NCBI GenBank assembly: GCA_914767715.1
Contig: OU612073.1
Span: 15,066,001-15,130,000, forward strand
Reading direction: 5' to 3'
DNA length: 64,000 nucleotides
Origin: Membranipora membranacea
Taxonomy: Eukaryota; Bryozoa; Gymnolaemata; Cheilostomatida; Membraniporidae
The position numbers were made by a program, and so were the translations under genes. Of the stretch, positions 11,257 to 23,956 are shown piece by piece (position 1 is the first letter of the stretch; each line of letters opens with the position of its first letter). The notes below the pieces were generated by a model. That model was not told the origin of the DNA, searched no databases, and saw nothing but the letters and a program-made list of their open reading frames with translations.

Positions 11257-14200
11257 ATGACAAGCCCACTCTCTGTAACATGTACGGCACCAGTGAACAT
11301 AGCTGTTATCAAATATTGTAAGTATATTATGTCTTGAAGAATCATACCACAAGGTCATGTTAAATCATAATAACAATATTATATATCATATATATTTATT
11401 ATATATATGTAATAATGTATACATACATATATGATACATTACTACTACAGACTACTGCCTACCTACTAAGTTAGCTTTGTAAAACTTGTCAAGACAGTCT
11501 TCTCCTATCTTTGCAATGCTAAGTTAATTGATTGAAGACCCTGTCCTATTTATTAACTGGCTGATATAGCTGCAGAAATAGCATTGTGATGTTGATATAA
11601 CACTATAAGAATGGCAGCTAAACAGTCTACTGATTACTTGTATTTACCCCATTTCCTGGAGAGTACTTTGGAAAACCTTTTCCTCATATGGCTGGATCGA
11701 GCTTCCCAACATGCATCTCATTCTTGCTTTACAGGGGGAAAGAGGGATGAGGATCTGATATTGCCAATCAACAGCTCATTAAGTGTTACATTGTCCCAAG
11801 ATCAGGTAATATAATGATTAGGCTTACACTGCACTTTAACAGCTAATGGTCGGTAATCCTAAATTGTTGCCTTGGTTGGGTTAATGAGTCTCTCATTATC
11901 AATTCTCAGTCTAATTCAATTTATATGATGCAGCAGCACTTCTTTGCATTCCCTACTACAGATATTATTGTATGTTTCCAGCTTTGTGCGAAAACCTCAG
12001 TGATGGCTAGCAAGGACTTCACAGAGGACCGGATGTGGCTGAATGGAAAGTGAGTAGGTGCATGTTATTTTTCATCATAATGATTATCTTTTCACTCCGA
12101 CAGGGCAAAGTGTACACTTTTTGCAGCAAATTTATTGTAAGAATGATCAGCTCCAAGCCTCCACCGGATGATGATGGATGGAAGTGGCGCATAATGAACA
12201 TCCTTCAACTGATTGTAGAGTGTTGAAACTACAACCTAAGCAAGACTCTTGACATTTTGAACTTCACTGTATCATTTACTTTTTCAGAGAGGAGTTGATC
12301 AGTAATAAAAGACTGCAAAATGTGCTAAAAGAGGGTAATTATCAGTTTATTCTTGTCTTCTACCCAAGAACTTGCTACTCTACCTGAGCTTGTACCATGC
12401 TTGTTCGTGTACATGCTTTAAACGGCTTCGACTCGAATTGATCACCATTTCTTAAATCAATAGTTATGAAATGTTAATCGGAAGAGGCTAACAAAGAAGA
12501 GGCAACTAAGGTTTTTTCCACTCCTCGGCATTAAATAAAAATTAAATATAACTGAAACATGTTGCTAACTGAATCAGGGGTTTGTGCCTTATAGCCACAA
12601 AATATTAGAAAACACAAATTAAACAATGATAAAATGAATGCTTGCTGCTTGGTCTGGTGAAGTGCATATGCAGGTCTAAGTTTACTATTCTTGTGTCCAG
12701 ATTAATCACAACAATACGTACCTTCGTTGTAGTGAAGAGACTAGCTCTTATGAAGAGGAATTCAGATGGAGAGAATGAGAATTCACATCTTATAGGATCT
12801 CATGTTCATATTTGCTCAGAGAATAACTTCCCCACGGCTGCCGGTCTGGCGTCGAGTGCTGCAGGCTATGCTTGTCTTGGTATGTGACACGCCTACATAA
12901 TGTGTTGTAAGCAAGTACTTTCTTTTATTGATCCAATCAATTCTTTCTTTTCAATTGTTTTAACTGTGTGGGTAACATTCCTATTAGAAATGATTATCAA
13001 GTTGCCAATAAAATGTATCACAAAAGCGTAACAAAAATATCAAGAGGGGTTGTGTTTTTCAGAGTAATCTCCCTTGATCATTAATGGATGAGACCATACT
13101 ACTGTGTTGTTTTGTTTTATATATTTATACAAACTGGTGAGTAACTTTTTAAGAGTCTACTGGTGTTCACCTAAGAAAATAGTTGGTATAAAAAGCAATC
13201 GTTCAAAAATAATGTCGTCCCAGTTGGCATAGTTTGTTGCTGATGTACATCATACTGGTCTATTTTAAAACCTTTATCTACATGAGTTTTCACAATGCTG
13301 AGTGGGAGCACTACTGTCCAATGATTGAAACCGGATGTTTTGTTTTCTCTTTACTAGTGTTCAGCCTATGTAAGTTATATGGAGTGGATGGAAATATAAG
13401 CCGCATAGCCAGGTTAGTAAACTTCTGTGTGTAAAATGATCACTTCTTTCTCATTGTAACTTAAGAAATTGATACTCACTCATACGTGTGTCATAATGAA
13501 AACCATAAGCTTATTGATCAAGGAAGTAAAATTGATTTTTACCAGGGTTGGATCTGGAAGCGCTTGTCGGAGTTTGAACGGAGGATTTGTAGCTTGGAGA
13601 ATGGGCGAATTATCAGATGGGACAGATAGTGTAGCTGAACAAATTGCCCCACAATCTCATTGGCCTCAACTCAAGACCCTTATATTAGTGGTGAGATTTA
13701 GTGATGAATTATGTTACACTTTTTGAAGGCATTCTTCAGCATAATATAATGAACAATATTTATGATTGAATCCATTTTGTAGTTGTCCCCTTTTTAATAT
13801 TTTATGTCAGAGAGGAGACAACTTTCAAATCAATCTGTTTTTACTAACTTTTTTTCATTCTGTTCTAATGTCAACTCTTTGTTGGTCTACTACCCTAGCG
13901 CATTATGATTATTGTAAGGGTCAAACATAGTACAAGAAGATCAAATGTACAATCATATTTTCTAACATTACTACAAATGTATTGAGAAATCAAATCTCCA
14001 TGCAATGTATTTTCGGTTTACTAAGGTTTCAGCTGAGAAGAAGGCAGTAGGTAGTACTGCAGGAATGGGAACTTCAGTCTCTACTAGTAAATTACTCTCA
14101 CACAGGGCTAAGTCTGTAGTACCTGGCAGGATGGTAGAAATGGAAACAGCCATACTAGAAAAAGATTTCAAAAAATTTGCTAAACTTACTATGCAGGTAA

Positions 14201-16238
14201 ATATTCAGCCAAGTTCCCAATCGGCTTAACTTCACTATCGTCTATTTACCATGTTTTCAGCCATTGCAGGAGTTATCATGCATTTGGGCTGCCTGAAATT
14301 AGATTTATAGACATGAATGGGTACATTAATGGCCGCACACTGTAAGAGAAAATTTCAAAATATTCATGTTTCAATGTTTGTCCTACTACTGTGAGTTGAT
14401 TGAATTAATCTTGACATAGTAAAAGATATGATGATGAGCATTTTTTGGATTGCGAAAATTATGATATATGCATGCGTTTTCTAATCTACCGAATTCTTTC
14501 ATGTTTTCAGGACAGTAATCAGTTTCACGCCACCTGTTTGGATACATACCCTCCGATATTCTACATGAATGATACCTCCAGAAAAATAGTCAATCTGGTG
14601 CACGCCTACAACAAACACTGTGGGACTATAAAGGTATAAATTGCATACTATCATTAATGGCAATCATATCACTACAATCAAATCAATTTGTCGGATACTT
14701 GTGTTTGAACATTTGATAATGTCCAATATTCAACATAACTTGCGTTAAGGCTGAGAAATATATTAAACACATCCCAAATCCAAAGGAACAAGTAAATGTG
14801 AAAAAGTCCAGAACGTAAAGTTATTTTTTACTCCACCTTGAGAGGACACTATATGGAGGATTAGCATTGAGGTACTGAGACATTTAAAAGTCTATGGTCC
14901 AGACTCATCATATGGAAAACTCTCTGTGTTTGTATAAACAATACTAGAAGAGGCTATGTGTAACTTATGCACTTGTAAAAATTAGGACTAGGTTAATTCT
15001 GTGTGATATTATTGAAAGGCAGATTGTAAGACTGCGTTATCTCCCTTACAGGTTGCGTATACGTTTGATGCCGGTCCCAATGCCTGCCTGTATATGCTCG
15101 ATGATTCTGTTAACGAGGTGGGCTCTCTAGCTCAACATTACTTCCCATCTTCTGAAGGACAGTTAGAAGTGAAGGGGATCAAGTTTGAGAATTCTCTCAA
15201 CCAGGTGCTGTATCGTTCATAATCAAAGATAATAAATATAAAAGGTGTTTTACTCTGATTCTGCTTTTCCATCTGGATATGCGGTGATTTAGGTGTGAGG
15301 TATGCCCCATGTTAAGCTGTCAATCTCCTCAAAGTTATTACAGACTTTGTATTAGGATAAAAAGATAATAGGAAAATGTGTTAAAAAATCAGGTTTGAAA
15401 TCCTACTAAATCCACTACTTAAAATGATAGGTACTGGGCACAAAACCTAAAATATCATACACTCAGTGTTGGAGGTATTTCATTCTATTAGAGGTAGTCT
15501 GAGAGCCCCAAACTCTCGCCCAAGTCTGACAGGCCTCCCCGGTAGCACATTCCTTGTCCAGAGTTTGCGAAATTTGGATTTACTGTTGCTCTGGCGGATA
15601 ACCTCTGTCTATCTTTCACTGGTCAGTTTATTTTTCTGAGCTCCTCCCCTATAAATTTTGGCCCTGGTAAAATCATCCATCTGTTATGCTTGCTATTTTC
15701 CATGGTTGAAAGTTTCATTTCAGGAATTTGTGAACTCATATCCTATGGAGCCAGTTAAGGATGGTCTGTCTTATATCATATCTACTGAGGTAAGATTATC
15801 ATATAACAAATTGAAAGCTAACCTGTGTCTTTTTATCAACAGGATATAAAACCTTGTGTTTGTCTAACTTAAAAGGCATTTCAACGGCAAACACCAACCA
15901 AATCACAACATTTGGTGGGTGTTAGTTTATCCAATGGTTTGACTCTGATTGGTTGGGTGGAGTGACCAATCAGAGCTAGCACATTGGCTAGTGTTAGCTG
16001 TTAGATAGTAAATGGTTTCTGAAATTCTTCCTGATCAACGCAGGAACTTTTGAGCTGTTTTCCTATTGACCACATCAATTTCCTATGTGAGAAGAGTCAA
16101 GTGTATACAAAAGGATAAGGGGCCTCTGCTGTATGTTTTGCTATTTTCTTTATGTAGGTGGGAGATGATCCGCGTGTTTTGGATTCTTCACAGTGCTTGA
16201 TGGATAACAAGGGTCAACCAAAACATCTCATATCATGA
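11257..16238 (+). CDS. MVD: Diphosphomevalonate decarboxylase
   Basis: Twelve exons join in phase to 395 residues (human about 400): 11257-11317, 11735-11805, 11982-12049, 12288-12334, 12733-12879, 13358-13412, 13546-13690, 14026-14196, 14511-14633, 15052-15204, 15724-15789 and 16158-16238. The enzyme decarboxylates mevalonate 5-diphosphate to isopentenyl diphosphate using ATP, the last step of the mevalonate route. Family signatures are clear: [19 protein letters not shown] near the N-terminus, the GHMP ATP-binding loop [48 protein letters not shown], and [10 protein letters not shown] with the catalytic Asp. The first two exons rejoin at the conserved Trp codon of KYWGKR, which confirms the splice call. 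Nothing looks broken. It is divergent from CRYZL1 and convergent with the LDLa gene. Confidence 0.96.
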
Positions 16239-16928
16239 TCTGATTGATGATCAACTCGGGAATTTTCTACTCTTATCAAGGATTGCCACATCTTTATACA
16301 TCTATATGTATGTATTTGTACGTCATATTGACTCTATGATTTGTTTCTATAATCGACGAATCTTTTTATTTTTCACTTTCCAACAATCTCACTTTTTCAG
16401 GTTGTTCTTCCTACTGTTTTGTACAAGTATGTATGAAACGATTTGTTAAATATTTTTAACATATAGTTAAGTCAAGAAACCTTATATGTTGCATAGTTAA
16501 AAAAAGACAATGCCCTGGAAATATGAAATGAAATCCTCAATTTTGAATCGTAAATAAACATGTATCACTAAGTTGATCCATTGGTTACAATGTGATTCAA
16601 AAATACATATATATCCTCACTAGTCACTATTAAGTAGTGTCTCATCCAAAGTATATCTAAATTCAAAAAGAACAACTAGAAATATATAAAAATGAGTATG
16701 ATATCACAGTTGAAGCCAGATCAGATTCAAAAACATTCCACCAGCAAGAAAATGGTCAACATCATATAACCGAAATATCTGGGAATTCACCATACAAATC
16801 AGTTGATGTATCAGCGCTAGCCATACTCAGATATCCTGTTCAGGTATAACCTCAAAGTTTAGTGTTTTGGTTGAATAACCGGCGCGCTATCAAATATATT
16901 TGAGTGAAAAAGGCTTCAGAGTCTTGAG
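16239..16928. other. Convergent 3' intergenic region between MVD and the LDLa gene
   Basis: Holds the 3'UTRs of both genes. An AATAAA hexamer near 16553 is a possible MVD polyadenylation signal. Nothing else is seen. Confidence 0.5.
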
Positions 16929-19453
16929 TTAGTTGTCAGCTGGTCTGCATTGAGATTCTCTCTCATCGCTCCCATCATCACAGTTATTGACACCGTTACA
17001 CACATCTGAGGATCTGATACATTGGCTGTTATCTCCACATAGCCAGTTGTTCTCCTTAGAGCATACACCTTTACCCTTGTTAATAAATGTCTGCAAACAG
17101 AAGTAATGAATTAAACTTTGAACATGTAAGACTAACTATTTTCGGCACTATTTGGAAAACATTCCGCTACTGGAATGAAATAGACTGCCAATAAAAGTGT
17201 TGAAAAAAAAACTCTGAAATTTGCTTCGAATTGAGCCATTGGAGAAATTGCCTTACATTAATCCACGATACTTAGTAATAGTATGATACATTATTGACAT
17301 TGTTTCATGTGATTTTGTGATTGAAGCATGTTTCCCTTTTCTTTGTTGGGTATAGATAGACCATCAACATACAAAAATGAAAAACCTTCAGTCATAAATC
17401 ACAGCTAGTAGTTGTCTCCTTTTTTGACATGGGTAAATGATTTCTCAAAGAGCTGGGAATCGTTATAAAACCGGGTGTAATTTCCCTTCAACCCAGCCCT
17501 GTTGCAATAACTTACCCCTTCACTACATTGTGACTCATCGTCAGCATCATCAGCTGTTCCTGTACATTGTACTTTGCCATCACATTTCACATTAGTTGTC
17601 ATACACTTGGACACTATTGTGTTGTTGAGGCCGACTTTCACATCACAGTAGAATCTGAGTCCACGCTTAGAGGCAAGTTCACAGAAGGGATCACAGACGT
17701 CTGATGTCTCATCTGAGTAGTCGGGACAGTGCTGTTTGTTATCACACACATTATCCATGGGTATGCATCGCCCCATGGCAGCATCACCACATTGAAACAC
17801 AACCGTACCCTGGGAATATAACATCATCATTGTAACTGTTACTGTGCGATTCATCTGGTATTCAATATCAACAATGTTCAAGCAAAACTTGTGACAAACA
17901 TCTGATGAATGATTTGAGCCCTGTAAGAGTTATGCAAAATACAGTTACAATATACAAATACAATTAATACAATGTTTTCCGACCTGCATTGAAGTGCACT
18001 CAAGTGGCCCAAGAAAACTCTTGATTGCTACCGTTGACCCGGTCCCCCATCCAATACTAAGACAGATTTTAAAATGCCCTGTATTTGACTCAATCCGGCA
18101 CCTCTTTAATCACGCAGAGAAGTTTTGTATTGTATCTTTTCCAGTAGTCGAGTGAAGTAGAAGTAGAAGTGAATTGGAACAGGTGGGAACTGAGTACCCA
18201 CAAAGAAATATAGATGGGAACATTTAGAAAGCAGTTCCCACTGGATTCTGTGCAAAAAAACTGTGTGAAATGAAACTGACTCTTTTTGACCTGAATCAAT
18301 CATTATCATTCAATCATATTATTACAGATCTGTATTTCTGCAATTTGATATTGATATTGCAAAATTTTTCGAAGCGACTTTTGCCCTGGAGAATAGAGTA
18401 CCCGCAGAGAAAGAACTCCACTTAGACCACTGATGCCAATACGTTACAAGGCTAGCTGTATAACGATTTTGGAAATTGCTACTGATCAGTAATTAGTTGG
18501 TTTCAACCTACCAGTCTTAGGTTTGCGTGATTGTCACATTTATCCTTTGCATCTCCTGTCAGATTGAACACTCTGCCACCTGTAGATGCAGTGAATGTCT
18601 TGTGTTTACTAATCCTCCAGTAAATGGCATCGTTACCACTGAAACTAGGTAACCATTCTGCGTGATAAGTAGCTAACAAAGCTGCTACAACTCCTGCAAA
18701 AGATTCACAGACGGTTTTCTAATGTTCACACAAAATACAAGACTCCTAGGTATCGCATCTAAGTTTTGCATACAGGTGAAAAGTATATGTGTCACATACA
18801 TATGTCACATAAAGGAGTACCAGTACCAAGCATGTCAGGTTTCATGACTAAAATGAGGGTGCCTCCTGTCACAGTGGTGAATTCTTACTTTTCCACATAT
18901 CGATAGTAGATACAAACTGCAAGTTAAGGCTATATACTGCTCATATTATTTGATATCATCTGCTGAGGCATAATGTGTAGGTCACTTATTACTCTAAATT
19001 GTATTCTTGGGTATTTACAAGTTGATGACCGACAGCTGATCATTCAGTTGGGGCAATGAAAGATCCAAAGATCAAGAAGAGAATCAACTTCATCATCAAT
19101 ATAGCCTTCAAAGAAGTGTGTGAAGTCCAAACTAAACATGATGCTTGTTGTCACGGTTCAGGTTTTTCTGTCAGTCTGGGTTTACACAAGGAAAATCGAG
19201 TCTTAGCATGCCATTGATGATATGATCTCCCTAAATTGTCAATCCACATAACAGGATACTTGTCAACCCATTCTATCGCTTCAATTGTGAAAAGATGAAA
19301 TTCCCTGCACAACATATAAGGAACTGTGTACATACCGATAGCTAAAACCAGAGAGAATCCAATGATGTTTAGAGCTAGCCTACCACATGTCATTCGATTT
19401 TTAGCTTCTGGTTCTGTGCCGGCTCTTTTTGTAAACTCCAGATTGAAACACAT
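16929..19453 (-). CDS. Type II membrane protein with three LDL-receptor class A repeats
   Basis: Four minus-strand exons join in phase: 19336-19453, 18512-18693, 17516-17809 and 16929-17090, giving 251 residues. Residues 1-25 are a charged, presumably cytoplasmic tail. Residues 26-48 are one hydrophobic segment, formed by joining LALNIIGFSLVLAIG to VVAALLAT across the first intron, with no separate signal peptide, so a type II orientation is inferred. The ectodomain has a possible N-glycosylation site (FNLTGD) and three LDLa-like modules with the acidic calcium-cage motif: CDNKQHCPDYSDETSD, a looser CDGKVQCTGTADDADDESQC, and CNGVNNCDDGSDERESQC. LDLa modules bind calcium and ligands at the cell surface. 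No protease or other domain follows, so partner and role are unknown. The start is the first ATG in the exon-1 frame. Confidence 0.85.
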
Positions 19454-21653
19454 GATTGCAGAGGACAAGCGATTCTTAAAGAATGAGATAGAATTGTCAA
19501 TAACACATAAATATGCACATTATTTTAAACTAATTGGTGATAAAAACCTAACATGCATCATTGGGGACAATATTATCTTCCCAGTTTCGAAGCTGGATAG
19601 GAAAGAAAGTGTTTTCATTATTTATAGCCAACAGACTATCACTAACATCCTATCAACGAAACAAGCCTGAGAGTCACAGCATCAATAGCTCATCAGGTGG
19701 TTGTGGATTTAGTCCCTTGGTTTTTGAAGTAAAACATGACTGTCACACTCGAGTCAACGCCACACCCTTAAAAAACTTGATTATAATCAAAATGCTGATA
19801 CAAGTTTGAAGAAAGGCACCATTTGGGTCTGTCATCAACAGTATGATATACATATCTAATTCATTCAGCTCGGGAATAGCACATTGTGATGTGCCCTACC
19901 TACCTTCAGTAACTTTCTCTGAATGAGGAACTATCCGTCCACTAACACCCTGCTACTCCGCTGCTTCTTGTGCAAGATTTTTACTGCGAGCTTATGTGCT
20001 GCTTAGATCCTGACAATATTCGTTAAATCAGGGTGGATCTTTAATTGCCCGACCTATACATGTTTACATGTGGTGCTTAGTCCAACCACACCTAAGCCTT
20101 TTTGTCAACGATGCAATGAAAAATAACACCAAGCTTTTGTGTCCTTTGTACCACGACACAAAGCTAAAAAATTTGCTATAAATAGATTTAGTTCTAGTCG
20201 TTTGATTGCATGTTAGAGTTTTTTTAATCACTGTGTTGTTGATTATAATACAAATCTTAAATTTTATATTCGGTGTTCACCCAGATGGCCCGTCAACAAT
20301 TATTATAATTTTTTTATATTTGCGCTGTTATCGCAGTGGATTCAAGATTCACAAACAAGGAAGAAGTTTAGCAATAGACTGCGTTTACCTCACAAACCTT
20401 GTATTTACCCTACATGTGTACTCATCCAAAATTGTACCTCATCTGAACCCTCAAATAGTCGCCTGAGAATAAATCCCTTTATTAACTCGCATTTTTATTA
20501 TTGCCTACACTCAGTCATACTAACATAAAGAGTTAAATGCATTTAGGGGTCACGCACTGCCCACAGTGAATATAAATATGCAAAATCATTATTAGCTCAT
20601 TCATGACAGGTATTTTCAGTGCCAAAATACCGCTACAACGTATGGGGCACGCTGAGAATGTAATCACTCTTCAACATTTCCTATAGCTTTCTCCATCATC
20701 TTCAGTTGTCTCAACATAGTAATAATGGGCCCTTCTCCTGATTGCTCTTCAGAGCTAAGAGGGGCTTGAGCAATATTCATAACAATAACCTGTCTACATA
20801 TTTTTCATTGAATTTCTGTTAATCAGTTTTTCATGGAAACCGCTATCCACAGCGTTGTTTAATGTGCCATTCATATATGGCCTTTTGTTTCATTGTCTGC
20901 TGCTCAGGAGGAAGTTCCCATATTTTCAAAATCAGTACATATTTATTGATCAGGCTTATATATTTGAGAGTAGAGTACAATGTTGAAAGTAAGTTGATGG
21001 CTGTTGATATCTGACAGCTATCTCTGGTTAAAACAGGACAATGGACAGCTGGAGAGGTTATTGAAATGACACATCAGGCAGACCGTGTAATCTAATTCAG
21101 AGAACTGTTAGATAACCGTAAACACATAAATATTGCTTATTTGTTTATGCAGAATACAGAAAGAATAATGTGAATGGGGCTTTTGTGGTCTAATGGGGCA
21201 CAACAGAATGTATTATTGGAGTACTACTTTCATTCTTGGTGGGGTTTTATGGACATGGGACGCAAAACAACCCCGACATTTTTTAGTTTTTTTCTGCAAA
21301 ATTGTAATGTGCCATGATTATTCAAATAATACACACAGTGATCACAAACTGGTGGAGGTGTGATCTAATAAAAGTAGAGCACAATAATAATAATTATAAA
21401 ATAAATAGTGTAAATTGTAGAATACTTTTTTGTTCCATGTTTGAATGGTGGTGGTGCGGCAGCACAATGGGTATTGAAAACAACCAAGGTAAAATCCCAT
21501 TGTAGTCACAAATTGTGTCATTAAACTTTGTGTCAATAAAAGGGATATCTGCAAGCAATGACAAACTGTGTTAGCAGTTAGTTACGTTAAAATAATGATT
21601 GGTTATGCAGGTTACTCTCCAGTACTCAGCAGGGTGGGCGTTCGCCCAGCCAA
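19454..21653. other. Intergenic, no gene supported
   Basis: 2.2 kb of AT-rich DNA between the LDLa gene and the 3' end of the WAP gene, both on the minus strand. It should contain the LDLa promoter. Open frames of 60-114 codons are antisense to LDLa exon 1 or low-complexity. No repeats or RNA genes recognised. Confidence 0.6.
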
Positions 21654-23021
21654 TCAAACGACTGTTTCTCCGTTCCTGAATCTCTTTCTTCCTCTGGCCC
21701 TCTTAATTCTTATCGAACATTTCTTACCGCCACATCTACTCTCTGGGCAGCACTTTTGACGGTTTGGACAGTCGTGGTCATGTGTGCAGCGATCGGTTGT
21801 CACCATCCACTTACATCTTCTGGGTATTCTGCTAAACTTGAATGCTGGACAACTGTGTGAAGAAAGTAATAAATGAGTATCAGTTATTGTAGATTAAAAT
21901 GTGGCTCTAGTCCCAAAGAAAATACTGCGAAGCCTTGCAACCAGAAGTGGAGTACAATTCAGCAGTGACATAAAGAGCAGTTTAACAACAACCATTGCTT
22001 CGTGTTGAGTGAAGTAGCGATGTTTGGTGCTTATTCTCATCTTAAACTATCAATAGAGTTGACTATGATAAATTGAACTCACTTTCCAGGTTTTTCTCTT
22101 CGAGCAATGGCTATATTTGTTGGTCTTGCGCATAAACGTGGACAGCCTGAAAAAGAATATTTATTCAAACATTGATCCAGTTTACAACTCTGTAGTATGT
22201 CATCATATAAATCGTTTTGATCATTTATCCTGTTAGAACCATTTCTAGCTCAAGCAAAAAACAACAGGTTGTCTTCTCTTCAAGTGTGAAGGGACAATTT
22301 CGTAAGCCACTTATCTGAGAAGGGGAGTTTGTGTGTAAACAGCTAAGTTGATACACATTTGGTGCTAAGGGACTAAATCAGTACATCGAAGAGAGATCAA
22401 TGGGCCCAAGACCTGTTTTGTTCACATACCACAGCACTTCAGGACACCTGGGCAGTTGACATCAGAGTTGCACAGGTGAGGTCCGGTCTTCCTACACTCC
22501 ATCTTGCGTAATCCTGGATTTTTTGGACATACCCCTGGTTTCGCTTCATTCTCTGGTGGAAATAAAATGACAAAATAATAGGTTGAAAATAGTTTGACTC
22601 ACACTTATCAAGAATAAGCCTCCGCCAATGTGATGAAAAGATGAATCTCTCTTCATAGAAAATCCCTCTCAAATCCAATCGATTGATGCCTCATAAATGA
22701 ATTATGTATAAAAATACTCCCAACCTTACAGAGGCTCATAAATTGAAATGAGGTGAAATCAGTCCGCAGGACTGAATGATGCGTTCTGTTATTGTAATCT
22801 GGTATAGGGGATAAACAATGTTTCTTAGACAACCTAACCCAAGATAGTTTCCGACTCCATGCACTAATTAATATTCCCAAATATAAAAATATAATGAATT
22901 GAGGTTCAAGAAGAAAAACTTCGAAACTTTCTATATAGAAGTACCAACCTGATACAAAACAGACAATGACCAAACAGGTAGCAGCAGTGATAAGCACCAA
23001 TAATCTCTCACACAGTAACAT
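21654..23021 (-). CDS. Secreted protein with two WAP four-disulfide core domains and a basic tail
   Basis: Four minus-strand exons join in phase: 22949-23021, 22430-22552, 22083-22146 and 21654-21852, giving 152 residues. Residues 1-24 are a hydrophobic signal peptide (LLVLITAATCLVIVCFVS). WAP domain 1 has Cys at 33, 44, 52, 58, 64, 65, 67 and 71, with the typical DVNCPGVLKCC core. WAP domain 2 has Cys at 88, 100, 109, 115, 121, 122, 127 and 132, with DHDCPNRQKCC. Residues 130-146 are strongly basic (many Lys/Arg) before a short GETVV end. WAP proteins act outside the cell as serine-protease inhibitors and often as cationic antimicrobials. Spacing between C6 and C7 in domain 1 is only one residue, shorter than in typical inhibitors, so inhibition by that domain is uncertain. 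Confidence 0.88.
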
Positions 23022-23956
23022 TGTTGCCAGTCTGATGTTGGAGATTGTAATAATGAACGGCAAGTCATCCAAAGGTATATATAGGTAAGATTACCAAGGC
23101 AATTAACTTGGATGTCAAAGCAGGTTAGCCGGAATCTAGATGAAGTTTAATCCATTTGCCTGCACTCCAGTTGCTCCAATCCACTGGTCACGGCGGCGTG
23201 ACCAGTGGAGGGAGAGCACCTTCAAATGCAGGCAAATGGACCAAACTTGGTCTAGCCGGAATCCCACGTTGACTGATGTTTATCAATGCGTGATAATCCA
23301 TGATCATCTGTCCAGTAAATGACCCATGCTGTTTACAATGTGACACCTTCATAATACGAATCACTGGTGCCAGAACTACTATATCAAGATAAGCCCCAAT
23401 TAAATCCCCAGGATTAGTCACGCTAACAATGAAGAAAGTGTATTAAAGCATAGGTTTTGTTTTTATTGCTTAATCCTTGTGCAACACACATTTTGTAGGC
23501 TACAAATATAAGTGAAGCCCCTGTTTATTTTTACTATGTAGTGAATATAATGGTATAATGCTTCCCACTATCAAAATTATCAGATTGTTTTCAAGATTAT
23601 TGCAGGCTAGCAAAAAGGAAAAAAATGCCATTAATGCCCATGCGCCATGAATGAGATAAACTTAGTAGCCTGACTAAAACTTTGTTTGGTTGAGGTAAAA
23701 TATGACCTTGGAATTCCGTCTCTCCCTATCAGAAGTCGGTTACTTAAAAAAAGAGCATCCAAATATTCTAAATATATACAGCTTTGGATGAAGATCAAAA
23801 TTCAAGTTTAAAGAAAATATTCAGCAGGATTTGTTGTCTACTTTTCAGTATATGATTCCACCAGTATAAATTTTGTGTAGGAGCTCCAAGGTACATCAAC
23901 TCCTATATCGCTCCTGAACACTTTAATTATGATACACTGTACAGCGGGTAGTATTT
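23022..23956. other. Region between the WAP and PRPF38B genes, with a hairpin
   Basis: Contains the WAP promoter region and the 3' flank of PRPF38B. The only clear structure is the inverted repeat at 23128-23268, listed separately. Confidence 0.5.
23128..23268. repeat. Long imperfect hairpin upstream of the WAP gene
   Basis: Outer arms pair TTAGCCGGAAT...CCATTTGCCTGCA with TGCAGGCAAATGG...CTAGCCGGAA reversed, about 40 bp. Inside it a second stem pairs CCACTGGTCACG with CGTGACCAGTGG around GCG. It starts about 107 bp upstream of the WAP start codon, so it could be a MITE or a regulatory or structural element. It carries no coding signal. Confidence 0.65.

Noticed and set aside
19326-19670. 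114-codon plus-strand open frame
   Set aside because: Antisense to exon 1 of the LDLa gene; explained by that exon's composition.
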